From contig CAJMPJ010000031.1 in assembly GCA_905215155.1 (NCBI GenBank), forward strand, positions 1 through 41,957: DNA of 41,957 nucleotides. Reading direction: 5' to 3'. The notes under the pieces were generated by a model. That model made no database searches. It saw only the letters and a list, made by a program, of their open reading frames with translations, and was not told the origin of the DNA. Positions 14,527 to 23,935 of the stretch are shown one piece after another. Every line of letters starts with the position of its first letter. Positions within the stretch are counted from its first letter, which is position 1. This DNA comes from an uncultured bacterium. GTDB lineage: Bacteria > Bacillota > Clostridia > Lachnospirales > Lachnospiraceae. Made by a program: the position numbers and the translations under genes.

Positions 14527-14550
14527 AATTAACTCGTTGAGGTGATTTGT

Positions 14551-15006
14551 TTGAATTATGAAGCATTATTAGAAGAAGCAGAATCCAATGGGATTACAAT
14601 AAAAGAAAAACCGCTTCTTGCCAATGACGGGCGGATCCGGGGTACCAATATCCTGATTCGCCAGAATATGCCGAACCGCCAGAAAGCCTGCGTTCTGGCA
14701 GAAGAGCTGGGCCACTACCACACCACCATCGGTGATATTTTAGACCAATCCGATGTGGGCAACCAAAAGCAGGAACGGACAGCAAGGCTCTGGGCCTATA
14801 ATAAGATGATTACTGTGGAAAAACTGGTGGCCGCCAAGGAAGCCGGTTGCAGAAATGGTTATGAAATCGCAGAATATTTAGATGTAACCGAAGAATTTTT
14901 GCAGGAAGCAATCTCCTGCTATCAGGCAAAGTATGGAAAAGGCTTTCAAAAAGACGATTATATCATCCTTTTTGAACCTTTTAATATTTATAGACTGTTG
15001 GACTGA
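14551..15006 (+). CDS. ImmA/IrrE-family protein (putative repressor-clearing metallopeptidase)
   Basis: 151 aa from the TTG at 14551, placed 8 bases after GAGGTGAT; an in-frame GTG at 14542 lies within that site. ACVLAEELGHYHTT (about residues 43-56) is the family's active-site helix with E-E-L-G-H; the first His of HExxH is Glu, which I recall as common in this phage subgroup. The C-terminal part has NGYEIAEYLDVTEEFLQEAI. In ICEBs1, ImmA cleaves the repressor ImmR after DNA damage. The adjacent repressor suggests the same pairing here, by inference. Confidence 0.85.
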   Translation: MNYEALLEEAESNGITIKEKPLLANDGRIRGTNILIRQNMPNRQKACVLAEELGHYHTTIGDILDQSDVGNQKQERTARLWAYNKMITVEKLVAAKEAGCRNGYEIAEYLDVTEEFLQEAISCYQAKYGKGFQKDDYIILFEPFNIYRLLD

Positions 15007-15062
15007 ATTTTCTCTGTCCTGTTTGGCTGCTCCTACATATACTATTCAGAGGTGATGTCTTT

Positions 15063-15260
15063 ATGCAATCCTGTGAACTTGTCATGTTCGTTTCCTCTCT
15101 GGCCTGCTGCATTGCAAAAGACAGGACCGATGAGGAAATCGCGCTGCTCAGCTGTATCTTTTCCCAGCTGGGTGACACCCTGGGAACCATTTCTGCCCAA
15201 GAGGCTTTCTGCTCCAGTCGTTCCGATGAAGATCCGTGCTGCTCCAAAGATGAAACTTAA
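15063..15260 (+). CDS. Small DUF6774-like protein, third gene of the immunity operon
   Basis: 65 aa with GAGGTGAT before the ATG. The sequence (QSCELVMFVSSLACCIAKDR, EEIALLSCIFSQLGDTLGTI) matches my memory of the DUF6774 group of Lachnospiraceae phage-like regions. It is Cys-rich at the end (SSRSDEDPCCSKDET). It follows the ImmA-like gene by 56 nt on the same strand and ends before a terminator, so it is likely cotranscribed with the repressor. Function unknown. Confidence 0.7.
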   Translation: MQSCELVMFVSSLACCIAKDRTDEEIALLSCIFSQLGDTLGTISAQEAFCSSRSDEDPCCSKDET

Positions 15261-15288
15261 AAAGCAGCTTCCGTTAAGATACAACCGA

Positions 15289-15343
15289 AAAACCCCAAAA
15301 GTACCATGCATATGACAGATCTGCATGATACTTTTGGGGTTTT
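15289..15343. terminator. Bidirectional terminator between the tail island and holA
   Basis: A long stem AACCCCAAAAGTA-c-CATGCA / TGCATG-a-TACTTTTGGGGTT around 15291-15341, with U-rich sequence on both sides. It serves the immunity operon (plus strand) and the holA transcript (minus strand), and marks the right border of the tail island. Confidence 0.88.
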
Positions 15344-15361
15344 ATTGCTTTGTCCGGTTCC

Positions 15362-16333
15362 TTAATACTTGTGTGTCAGCAAAAGCTCCACTGCCAGGCG
15401 GTCTAAAAGCCTTCCCGTCTTTACCGCTTCTTCTGCATCAACGCATAAATTCACATAGGAAAGAATGGCTTCCTTAGAAAAGGACCTTGCCTGAGGCATG
15501 ATTTTCCCGGCGGCAAACGGGGGAATCTTAAGCTTTGAAGCAATGCTGCCCTTGTCCAGCCCTTTTCCCATCAGCTCCTTCACCTGCAGCAGCTGATTAA
15601 ACTGTCTTGCAATCAAAAACAGGATTCTCATGGGCGGTTCTTTTAACGTCAACAGATCCTCATATAAGTCCATGGCTTTCCTGGTCTGCCGGTTGACAAT
15701 GGCAGTTACCATATCAAAAATCTTATTGGTGACCCTTTCTGTGCAGATTGTCTCCACATCCTCTGCAGTGATAATGTCCCTGCCAAGGGTATAACTGATC
15801 AGCTTTTCCAGCTCCATTTTGATATTTTCCATGTCGTCCCCTGTCTTGCTCAAAAAAAGCTCCATGGTATTTCCTGTGATTTTTTTCCCTTCTCTGGACA
15901 GAATGGTACCCGCCCATTTTGCAAGCTGTCCCAAATCCTGACGCCCCATCTCACAGACATAACCTACCTCTTTCACCTTTTTAAACATCTTGCTTCGTTT
16001 ATCCACTTCGGATTCCACGAATATCATACAGGTAGTGTCCGGGATCTGGGATAAATAGGCGGCCAGTTCCTCAGCCGGACTCTTGAAAAATCCGCTGTCT
16101 TCTATAAGAATCAACCGCTTTTCCGCAAAGAATGGCATGGTATCGGACAGACTGATTAGTTCCTTTATATCAATTCCCTTTCCTTCAAACTGGTTTAAGT
16201 TCACGGTATCGCCACCGGTTATGGCAGCCTTCATTCTATTTTTATAACTGTTTTTAAGAAATACTTCTTCTCCGTATATTAAATACACCGGCTTAAAGCT
16301 GTGTTCTTTCATATCCTGAGCTAACGTCTGCAT
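15362..16333 (-). CDS. holA: DNA polymerase III delta subunit
   Basis: 323 aa, typical length. The N-terminus (FKPVYLIYGEEVFLKNSYKN) is the HolA start. The middle has the conserved FAEKRLILIEDSGFF and a CMIFVESEVDKRSKMFK strand, and the C-terminal third (LIARQFNQLLQVKELM, then AEEAVKTGRLLDRLAVELLL) is the clamp-loader collar region. It loads the sliding clamp in chromosome replication. It follows comEC by 27 nt, a pairing frequent in Clostridia, and ends before a strong terminator. Confidence 0.95.
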   Translation of the reverse strand: MQTLAQDMKEHSFKPVYLIYGEEVFLKNSYKNRMKAAITGGDTVNLNQFEGKGIDIKELISLSDTMPFFAEKRLILIEDSGFFKSPAEELAAYLSQIPDTTCMIFVESEVDKRSKMFKKVKEVGYVCEMGRQDLGQLAKWAGTILSREGKKITGNTMELFLSKTGDDMENIKMELEKLISYTLGRDIITAEDVETICTERVTNKIFDMVTAIVNRQTRKAMDLYEDLLTLKEPPMRILFLIARQFNQLLQVKELMGKGLDKGSIASKLKIPPFAAGKIMPQARSFSKEAILSYVNLCVDAEEAVKTGRLLDRLAVELLLTHKY

Positions 16334-16360
16334 GGTGCCATTCCTCTCTTTTTTCCTTCT

Positions 16361-18796
16361 TTAATTATACCCATAGAATCCGTCTGCGTCAACGTAACTG
16401 GAAAAATGGATTTTCATCCCATCGGTCCATAAACGGATGGCTCCCTCTTCTGCGGTTTTAAACACCTCCACCCCCAGCCCCTTAAAACGTTCCAGTACTT
16501 CCTTGTGAGGATGTCCGTATGTATTATTCTCCCCATAGGAAATAACCGCCCAGCGGGGAGAAACGGCTTCAAGGAACGCTTCACTGGAAGAATACTTTGA
16601 TCCATGGTGAGCGGTCTTTAAAACATTAATTTCAGAAAGTCCTTTCTTTCCCAACCGCTCCAAAAGCCTGGTTTCCTCTTTCTCTCCCATATCCCCGGTA
16701 AACAGCATGTGGCAGCTTCCATAATCCATTTTCAGAACCTCCGACTGCGCATTTACAGTTTCAGGAATATCCGATCTCCCAGGATAAAGACAGGTAATTT
16801 TTAGTTCTTCCACCGTAAGCTCATCACCGCCCGCCAGATATATCACCTTGGTCCCCCGCTTTCTGGCAAGCTCCTCCAGTTCCTTAATCTTCTCATCGCC
16901 TTTTCCCTGACAGGGAAGCATGATATTTTTGATCCTGATATCATCACTGGTTTCCAGCAGAAAGCGGACACCGCTTAAATGATCCAAATCTCCATGACTA
17001 ATAAATGCATAGTCCACTGCTGAGATCCCCAGGTTTTTCAGACATGGTTCCAGCGTATATTCGCCCAGGGATTTTTTAGAAGTGCTTCCACCATCTACGA
17101 GTATGGTTGATTTCCCGGTCCGCAAAAGAATTCCGTCTCCCTGTCCCACATCAAGGAACATGGCTTCCAGGCCCTTGACAGGCGAAGGCTGAAAAAACAG
17201 GATGCTAAATCCATACAGCACAAATAAAAGCAAAACACGCCAGATATATGGAGAAGACTTTTTCTCCTCTTCCTTTTTCTTCCCAAAGGATGCTGCTATT
17301 TTTAAAATGAAAAACAGAGCAGCTAAAAAAAATCCATAGGCAGCAAGGCGCTTTGTATCAGGCCGTCCAAAGGTTAAATTGTTATAGGGAAGCTTTGCGA
17401 TATTTTTACAGGCAAATTCATAGAAAACCAGAATATAATGACCGATCCCCGCCGCCCCCACCCCCAAGAAAGGACAGAGACTTCCGAGAAAAATCACGGC
17501 AAGTCCGGAATAAACAACCGCGTCCATAAGGGGGATGGCCAGAAAGTTTAGAAAAATTCCATAAAGGGGAAGCTGATAAAAATGATATAACACCACAGGC
17601 AGGGTGACCACCTGAATGGCCACCGCAGTTGATACGGCCTTAACAAGTGGCTTTTCTTTCCCTGCCCATTCTGCCATGGCTGGCATCATTCCTCCAATTG
17701 CGAAAACGGCTCCAAAGGACAGTTGAACTCCGCCCTGCAACAGAAGCAGCGGAGATTTCAGTGACAGCAGGATCAGGGCCAGAGAAGCTGAGGATAACAG
17801 ATCATACGTCCTTCCAAGATAAGAAGCCAGAAATGTTATGACCATCATAATCACGGCTCTGGCCACAGACGGGGAATTACCGGTTAATATCCCGTAGAGG
17901 ATCACCAACAGAGAACCTGCCAACCCTGCCCTTCCATAACCAAGGCCCATCTTTCGCAGAATCCGGTAGAAAAACAGCCCGATCACAGACATATGCATAC
18001 CGCTGATCGCAAGAAGATGGGCAATTCCATTCTTTTGGTAAAGGTCATTGATCTCTTTTGGAATGCCGTCCTTATCTCCAATCACCGCCGCCACAAAAAT
18101 TCCCCCATCCTTTTCTCCGGTAAGACGGTAAAAAGTTTCTATAATCCACAGCTTTACCTGACGGATGCCTTCCAGGAGAGGGTCCTTTCCGGGGTCTAGA
18201 ACCACCAGCTCTTTGCCGTAAATCTTTAAATCCAGGCCCATGGCCTTATAAAATTCCCAGGAATCAAATTCCCCCGGATTCCTGGCTCTTGAAAAGGCTT
18301 TTCCCTCTCCTCTTATGAGAACGGTCTCTCCGATTCCAAGCCCTTTTAAGCTTACGATGGAACTGTTCTTTTCTTCTTTCTTAAAATCCTTAAACGTCAC
18401 CATCAGTCCGGGGATTAAAAAACAATCTGTTTTATCCCGGTCTTTGCCGCTGCGCGGATATACCCGATTGTCTTTTAAAAGGATTTCAAAAGTCCCGTCC
18501 TCCTCTTCAATGGAAGTAATTGTTCCTCTGGCTTCCACATAAGTCTCTGTAAGTGCTTCAATGGATTTCTCCCGTTTTTCCCATTTTTTTTGGTCCCCAT
18601 GTGCCCAGGCAGCTCCCAGGTACAGAAAAAGGAGAGGCAATAAGATCCAACGAAAGTCTCTGCCTCTCCAATAACCATAAAGAATCATCCCGGCACCAAA
18701 TAATGCCGGAATTAAAAGCCATGATGTCAGAGCCAGCAAAGCGGCAGTCTCTCCAAGTACAAATCCCCCTGCGATCAGACATAATGGGCGTTTTAT
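16361..18796 (-). CDS. comEC: ComEC/Rec2 DNA-uptake channel with metallo-beta-lactamase domain
   Basis: An N-terminal membrane/OB region, the Competence domain (IAHLLAISGMHMSVIGL at about 260) with many membrane helices, then a cytoplasmic metallo-beta-lactamase domain starting LDVGQGDGILLRTGKSTILV, with SHGDLDHLSG and TAHHGSKYSS. It would transport single-stranded DNA across the membrane. Start: no ATG is in frame near the ribosome site. AGGAGG at 18811-18806 is 9 bases before an ATA (18796) followed by KRPLCLIAGGFVLGE, a usual ComEC N-terminus; the ATA overlaps the upstream stop (ATAA). If AUA is not used, the next likely start is the TTG at 18739. Confidence 0.9.
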   Translation of the reverse strand: MKRPLCLIAGGFVLGETAALLALTSWLLIPALFGAGMILYGYWRGRDFRWILLPLLFLYLGAAWAHGDQKKWEKREKSIEALTETYVEARGTITSIEEEDGTFEILLKDNRVYPRSGKDRDKTDCFLIPGLMVTFKDFKKEEKNSSIVSLKGLGIGETVLIRGEGKAFSRARNPGEFDSWEFYKAMGLDLKIYGKELVVLDPGKDPLLEGIRQVKLWIIETFYRLTGEKDGGIFVAAVIGDKDGIPKEINDLYQKNGIAHLLAISGMHMSVIGLFFYRILRKMGLGYGRAGLAGSLLVILYGILTGNSPSVARAVIMMVITFLASYLGRTYDLLSSASLALILLSLKSPLLLLQGGVQLSFGAVFAIGGMMPAMAEWAGKEKPLVKAVSTAVAIQVVTLPVVLYHFYQLPLYGIFLNFLAIPLMDAVVYSGLAVIFLGSLCPFLGVGAAGIGHYILVFYEFACKNIAKLPYNNLTFGRPDTKRLAAYGFFLAALFFILKIAASFGKKKEEEKKSSPYIWRVLLLFVLYGFSILFFQPSPVKGLEAMFLDVGQGDGILLRTGKSTILVDGGSTSKKSLGEYTLEPCLKNLGISAVDYAFISHGDLDHLSGVRFLLETSDDIRIKNIMLPCQGKGDEKIKELEELARKRGTKVIYLAGGDELTVEELKITCLYPGRSDIPETVNAQSEVLKMDYGSCHMLFTGDMGEKEETRLLERLGKKGLSEINVLKTAHHGSKYSSSEAFLEAVSPRWAVISYGENNTYGHPHKEVLERFKGLGVEVFKTAEEGAIRLWTDGMKIHFSSYVDADGFYGYN

Positions 18797-19776
18797 TGTT
18801 CTATTCCTCCTGTTTCACTCAATGCTTCCTCATTTTCCGCATTGTAATCCAGATTTCGTTCAAATACCTGGTTTAAGGAAATGGAATCCCGGAACATATA
18901 TTCCTGAGAACCATTAACGGTAATCTGCACCTTGTTGATGGAGGTCACCGCAGCCAGGGAATTGACGATGGAATAAATGGGAATATACTCTTTTACTTCC
19001 AACGTATTATTTAAAAAGGAAGAATCAAAATTAATATAACAGACACTCTCGTTGACCGATACATTCAAAAGCTTGGTATCCTTTGGAAGGGTGGGATTCA
19101 TTCCTTCCCGCCCCGGACCTGCAATCAGCTGTTCAATGACCAGCTTTTCCAGGGAAGTATTCACATTATGGACCACTTCTCTTGTCTCTCTTTCCAGCTT
19201 TTCCCCGGTCTCATCAGCAAAGTACAGCACCAGCTCCGTCTTTTCATAGGAGTTGACATTGCTGATATTATCAATAAAATCCGAATTTGCCATGGGACCT
19301 ACGGGACTTCCGGTGCTGTCCATCAGCGGCTGCTCCGCAGTATATACGGTCACATAATCCACCCCATTGATCTGGGTCAGCGTCCTTACCAGCGAAGCCC
19401 TGCACAGAATTTCCCTGGTGCTGTTCATCAACGAATAGTTGTTATCAAAATACAGATAGAGGACCTTATCCTCCAGCTTATAGCGTTCAAATCCTACTTT
19501 ATCCGGCACCGCCGCCTGGCGGTCCAAATCCTTTGGCACCGTCCGCAGCTGTTCGATCAGATGGATGATTTCCCAATCGGTCACTCCAGCTTTATTGCCT
19601 TCCGGCTTTTGTGGCATGGTGTATTTTTGTGGTTCCATCCTTGTCATGGCAGAATTCAAATAGTAGATCTGATATACTCTGCCCGCGGACTCTGCCTCCG
19701 AATCCCCTTTCCTGTGGCAGCCGGTAAAACAGAAAAGGCAAGCCAGGAGGATCAAAAAAACGCTTCTCCGTTTCAT
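18793..19776 (-). CDS. GerMN-domain lipoprotein
   Basis: 327 aa. A signal peptide with lipobox (LLACLFCFTGC) makes it a membrane-anchored lipoprotein outside the cell. Two GerMN-type domains follow: one around YKLEDKVLYLYFDNNYSLMN, the other around LVLYFADETGEKL to SVCYINFDSSFLNN. GerM-like proteins act in sporulation or envelope assembly; similar two-domain lipoproteins sit next to sensor kinases in Gram-positives (compare actinobacterial LpqB next to MtrB). Here it follows a kinase by 19 nt, so it may modulate that kinase (inference). Confidence 0.87.
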   Translation of the reverse strand: MKRRSVFLILLACLFCFTGCHRKGDSEAESAGRVYQIYYLNSAMTRMEPQKYTMPQKPEGNKAGVTDWEIIHLIEQLRTVPKDLDRQAAVPDKVGFERYKLEDKVLYLYFDNNYSLMNSTREILCRASLVRTLTQINGVDYVTVYTAEQPLMDSTGSPVGPMANSDFIDNISNVNSYEKTELVLYFADETGEKLERETREVVHNVNTSLEKLVIEQLIAGPGREGMNPTLPKDTKLLNVSVNESVCYINFDSSFLNNTLEVKEYIPIYSIVNSLAAVTSINKVQITVNGSQEYMFRDSISLNQVFERNLDYNAENEEALSETGGIEQ

Positions 19777-19795
19777 TATACAACTCCTCCTGTTC

Positions 19796-21238
19796 CTATG
19801 AGATATAAGTGAGAGGAATCCTTACGGTAAATGTCGTTCCCTCTCCCTCTTTGCTTTGAAGTTTCAAGGCTCCCTGATGCATGAGAATGATCTTTTTTGT
19901 AATAGAAAGGCCAAGCCCTGTACCGCCTGTTTCTCTGGATCTGGCTTTATCGACCCGGTAAAACCGCTCAAAAACATGCTCCTGGAATTCCTCCGGAATA
20001 CCGATGCCGGAATCCGCCACTTTTACATAGAAAAACTTGTGGTCAGCATCGAGAGTGACCCGGACCCAGCCGCCTTCCACATTATATTTGATCGCATTCT
20101 CCACCAGATTGCTGAGGGCCAGGGAAAGCTTCATCTCATCTACGTCCGCAGTCACCTCCCGGATGCTTTCAAAAATCAACTCCACATTGCGCTTTCCTGC
20201 AATGGGGCGAAGTCTTTTTAAAATCAGCTCCAGCAGTCCGTTGATGTTTACCTGGGCAATGTTTAAATTCCCTCCGGACGTCTTGTCCATTCGCACCAGA
20301 GCCAGAAGGTCGTCAATGATCTTACTCTCCCGCTCGATCTCCACGGAAATATCGCTCATAAACTCCCGGTACAGTTCCACCGGCGCATCCTCCATTCCCA
20401 TAAGGGAATCGGCCAGCACACGTATGGAGGTAATGGGCGTCTTCAGCTCGTGGGATACATTGGATACAAACTCTTCCCTGGACTGGTCCACTGCTTTTAA
20501 TTTCTTTAAAGTCAGGTTGATGGATTCCGTTATTTCCATGGTTTCCTTGTATGCATGAGAGCTTATAGTTTCCTCCAAATTCCCTTCTGCCGCACGGTTT
20601 AACAGCCGCTGCAGTTCCTTGAATGGCTTCATAATCAGCTTTGCCACCAAAAATACCACAATGGCCAGAATGGACAGGATCATAATATTCAAAAGGGAAC
20701 CCTTTTCCGACACCTCAGAAACCCGGTTAAGAATATCTTCGGTCGATGCCGTAACGATCATCACCCCGTCGATCTCCTTATCCTGGCTGTTGGAATAAAT
20801 GGGAATGGTCAAAGCGGAATAACGCTTCTCTGAATTATATTTATTGCTGTTCTCTCCGCTGAAACACCGGATCACATCCTCCGAAACATTGATTTTCCCC
20901 AATGACAGAGAAAAGGTATCTCCAATGATCCGGAAACTGCGGTTGACCACCACAATCCTGCCGTTGAACATATCCGCTTTTACCGACATCTCGTTATCCA
21001 GCAGAGGGTCCTTGGGTTCCATTGTTAAATACCCGATTCTGGTCATCTTATTGCTTAAAATCCAGCACTGGTTCTGGATGTCCTGCATTCTGGATTCAAT
21101 CAGATTCTGCTTATAAGACCCAAGCATCACCGGATTTTGTATAAACACCGGTATGCTTCCCACCAAAAACAGGACAATGATCAGGGTAACACGCAGGCTT
21201 ATGGTGTGTTTTATCTTTAATCGCTGAAACGGAAACAT
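19796..21238 (-). CDS. Membrane sensor histidine kinase without adjacent response regulator
   Basis: 480 aa; the ATG is preceded by GGAGGTG. TM1 at about 14-34, an extracellular sensor domain, TM2 at about 182-203, HAMP, then HisKA with SHELKTPITSIRVLADSL (phospho-His), N-box NLVENAIKYN, DSGIGIPEEF and GTGLGLSITKK. It is complete and should be active. Such kinases are normally preceded by an OmpR-type regulator gene; here the upstream gene is degV, so the partner is elsewhere. The GerMN lipoprotein just downstream is a candidate accessory sensor. Confidence 0.93.
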   Translation of the reverse strand: MFPFQRLKIKHTISLRVTLIIVLFLVGSIPVFIQNPVMLGSYKQNLIESRMQDIQNQCWILSNKMTRIGYLTMEPKDPLLDNEMSVKADMFNGRIVVVNRSFRIIGDTFSLSLGKINVSEDVIRCFSGENSNKYNSEKRYSALTIPIYSNSQDKEIDGVMIVTASTEDILNRVSEVSEKGSLLNIMILSILAIVVFLVAKLIMKPFKELQRLLNRAAEGNLEETISSHAYKETMEITESINLTLKKLKAVDQSREEFVSNVSHELKTPITSIRVLADSLMGMEDAPVELYREFMSDISVEIERESKIIDDLLALVRMDKTSGGNLNIAQVNINGLLELILKRLRPIAGKRNVELIFESIREVTADVDEMKLSLALSNLVENAIKYNVEGGWVRVTLDADHKFFYVKVADSGIGIPEEFQEHVFERFYRVDKARSRETGGTGLGLSITKKIILMHQGALKLQSKEGEGTTFTVRIPLTYIS

Positions 21239-21266
21239 ATCCGCACACCTCCAACATTATCCCTCA

Positions 21267-22133
21267 TCATAGACCCAGATTTTTAGTACACGCAATGGCA
21301 AGCGCTCCCGGACCAATGTGGCAGGATACGCTCAATGACAAATGATCCACATAGATTTCACCGGTCTTAGGAAACAGTTCCTCTAGCTCCCGTTTGAATT
21401 CCAGGGCCGCCTCTTCATTTTGGGAATGAGCCACCGCAATGCTGGTATGAATCCCTTCCGGATCCCCGAAGCGTTCTTCCATATCCTTTTTGACCGCATT
21501 GACCATTAGAGACTTTGCCTGCTTCATGGTTCTTGCTTTTGCAAACGCGTCCAGCTTCTCTCCCTGTATGGTCAGTACCGGCTTGATCCGCAGAAAAGAC
21601 CCTAAAAGAGCGGCTGCCGGCGTAATTCTTCCACCTTTTTTTAAGTATTCCAGGGTATCCAGCGTGATATAGATGCTGGAATCCAGCTTTGTGTCCTCCA
21701 GTTTTTTCCTGATATCGCTGCCTGTCATACCGGCATCAGCCATTTTCTTCGCTTCCAGAACCGATTGCCTTAATGTGACAGAAATACGCTGATTGTTTAC
21801 AACAAATACCTTTCCCTCATAATCCTCCGCAAGCATAAGTGCGGTCTGACAGGAACTGCTTAAACCGCTGGACATGGGAATGTGAACCACTTCATCATAT
21901 TCTTCCAGAAGTTTATTCCATAAATCCATAATATCGGCCGGAGACGGCTGGGAGGTGGAGATATCAACTCCGCCTTCCAGCTTTTGAAAAAACTCCTCCT
22001 GCGTCAGGCTGATATCTTCATAATATGTTTCATCGTCCATCATAAATGGCATAGGTATTACATAAATTCCAGCTTCCTCTCCCTGTTTTTGGGTAATTCC
22101 GCTGTTGCTGTCTGTTAATATCGCTACTTTCAT
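21267..22133 (-). CDS. DegV-family fatty-acid-binding protein
   Basis: 288 aa, the family's usual length. Hallmarks: VAILTDSNSGITQ at the N-terminus, VVHIPMSSGLSSSCQTA, YLKKGGRITPAAALLGSFLRIKP and the C-terminal SLSVSCHIGPGALAIACT. DegV/FakB proteins bind a fatty acid and, in the Fak system, present it to FakA for phosphorylation. No fakA is nearby. It lies 12 nt after the ABC transporter gene and is probably cotranscribed. Confidence 0.95.
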   Translation of the reverse strand: MKVAILTDSNSGITQKQGEEAGIYVIPMPFMMDDETYYEDISLTQEEFFQKLEGGVDISTSQPSPADIMDLWNKLLEEYDEVVHIPMSSGLSSSCQTALMLAEDYEGKVFVVNNQRISVTLRQSVLEAKKMADAGMTGSDIRKKLEDTKLDSSIYITLDTLEYLKKGGRITPAAALLGSFLRIKPVLTIQGEKLDAFAKARTMKQAKSLMVNAVKKDMEERFGDPEGIHTSIAVAHSQNEEAALEFKRELEELFPKTGEIYVDHLSLSVSCHIGPGALAIACTKNLGL

Positions 22134-22145
22134 TTCCGTTCTCCT

Positions 22146-23927
22146 CTATTCCTCAATCTCAGCGCCCTGCTCTGCTTCTCTTACAGAGTTATAAAGCTGA
22201 TAATACATTCCCCGCTTTGAAAGAAGTTCTTTATGATTTCCTTCTTCCAGAATCCGGCTGTCAGAAAGAACCAGGATTCGGTCCGCATTCTGAATGGTAG
22301 TAAGGCGGTGAGCAATGGTAAGCGTGGTGCGTCCCTTTGAAAGCCGTTCCAGAGACTGGGATACCAGATATTCACTCTCATTATCCAAAGCAGAAGTCGC
22401 CTCGTCAAGGATCAGCACAGGAGGGTTTTTTAGAAATACCCTGGCAATGCTGATGCGCTGTTTTTGTCCGCCGGACAGCTTCACGCCGCGTTCTCCCACA
22501 TAAGTATCGTAACCATCCTTCAGTCCCAAAATAAATTCATGGGCACCTGCCAGCTTGGCTGCCTCAATTACCTCCTCTTTGGAAGCTCCCGGACGTCCAT
22601 ATTCAATATTTTCAAAGACGGTACCGGAAAACAGATAAACCTCCTGCTGGACAACGCCGACTGCGCTTCGCAGGCTTTCCAAGGTTACCTGCCTGATGTC
22701 CTGTCCGTCAAGAAGGATCTTTCCTTCCGTTGGATCATAAAACCGTGGAATCAAATTGCATAAGGTGGTCTTTCCGCCACCGGAAGGGCCAACAAGCGCC
22801 ACCTTTTCCCCCGGTTTTATGAAAAGATTGATGTGGCTTAAAACCGGATTATGGTCATCTGGATATTCAAAGGAGACATTGTTAAACGAAATGCTCCCTT
22901 TTACATCTTTCAAAGGTGCCGCACCTTCTTCATCAAAAATATCAATATTCGCGTCCATAAGCTCTATAAACCGTTCAATCCCTGTCATACCTCTCTGGAA
23001 CTGCTCCGCAAATTCAATAATTCTTCGTATCGTCGTAAGAAGAGTCGTGACATAGAGAATATAGGCAACCAGATCACCGGGTTTTATCAGCCCCTTGATC
23101 ATGAAAATACCGCCGGCAACAATCACCACCACATACATCAGACCGTCAAACATACGGATGGTATTCTGGAATGCCGCCATATATTTGTAAGTTTTCCGTT
23201 TGATATTCAGGAATTCCAAATTGTCCTGGCTGAATTTTTCAATCTCGATCTTCTCGTTTGCAAAGGCCCGTACCACCTTGTTTCCTAAAAGACTGTCTTC
23301 AATTCTTGCATTCAGTTCTCCGATGTGGTTTCTCTGATGCTTAAAAGCTCTCTTTACCTGGAGGTTAAAATAGATACAGGACACTGCCATAACAGGAATC
23401 AAAAGGAAAATGATCAGAGTCAGCGAAAGGCTGATTCTCGACAGAATGATAAAAGATACCACAGTCTTTATGAATGCAATGAAAAATTCCTCTGGACAAT
23501 GGTGGGAAAATTCCGTCACGTCAAATAAATCGCTGGTGATCCTTGACATGATCTGACCGACCTTGGTGTTATTAAAGTAATTATCCGACAGCTTCTGCAA
23601 ATGGGAAAATGCATCGTGTCTCATATCCGTCTCAATGGCTGCTCCCATGACATGCCCGGTATAAGCCATATAAAAGCTTGCCAGACCGTCAATGATTCTC
23701 AATACAAAATAAAAAAGTCCGATGCTTACAATTGTCTTTACCGACAAAGAAGCCAGATCTCTTAATCCCTGATTTGTGATATAGCGCAAAATAAGGGGCA
23801 GCACCATCTCACAAATCGTGGTCAAAGATGCACAGAACAGATCCATGACCATGATTTTGGTGTATTTTTTATAATAAGGCACAAAGCGTTTGATCAAAGT
23901 GCCTGTCTTCATCTCATTTTCTTTCAT
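22146..23927 (-). CDS. ABC exporter, fused membrane and ATPase domains
   Basis: 593 aa. An N-terminal six-helix exporter domain (about 20-320) is followed by an ATPase with Walker A GPSGGGKTT, Q-loop VVQQEVYLFSGTV, signature LSGGQKQR, Walker B VLILDEATSALD and switch IAHRL. This is the half-transporter type that works as a homodimer or with a partner; no second half-transporter is adjacent, so a homodimer is likely. The substrate cannot be told from sequence. The start follows the upstream stop by 8 nt. Confidence 0.95.
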   Translation of the reverse strand: MKENEMKTGTLIKRFVPYYKKYTKIMVMDLFCASLTTICEMVLPLILRYITNQGLRDLASLSVKTIVSIGLFYFVLRIIDGLASFYMAYTGHVMGAAIETDMRHDAFSHLQKLSDNYFNNTKVGQIMSRITSDLFDVTEFSHHCPEEFFIAFIKTVVSFIILSRISLSLTLIIFLLIPVMAVSCIYFNLQVKRAFKHQRNHIGELNARIEDSLLGNKVVRAFANEKIEIEKFSQDNLEFLNIKRKTYKYMAAFQNTIRMFDGLMYVVVIVAGGIFMIKGLIKPGDLVAYILYVTTLLTTIRRIIEFAEQFQRGMTGIERFIELMDANIDIFDEEGAAPLKDVKGSISFNNVSFEYPDDHNPVLSHINLFIKPGEKVALVGPSGGGKTTLCNLIPRFYDPTEGKILLDGQDIRQVTLESLRSAVGVVQQEVYLFSGTVFENIEYGRPGASKEEVIEAAKLAGAHEFILGLKDGYDTYVGERGVKLSGGQKQRISIARVFLKNPPVLILDEATSALDNESEYLVSQSLERLSKGRTTLTIAHRLTTIQNADRILVLSDSRILEEGNHKELLSKRGMYYQLYNSVREAEQGAEIEE

Positions 23928-23935
23928 ACAATCCT

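Noticed and set aside
14542..14550. GTG at 14542 as the ImmA-like start
   Set aside because: It lies inside the GAGGTGAT ribosome site; the TTG at 14551 is correctly spaced.
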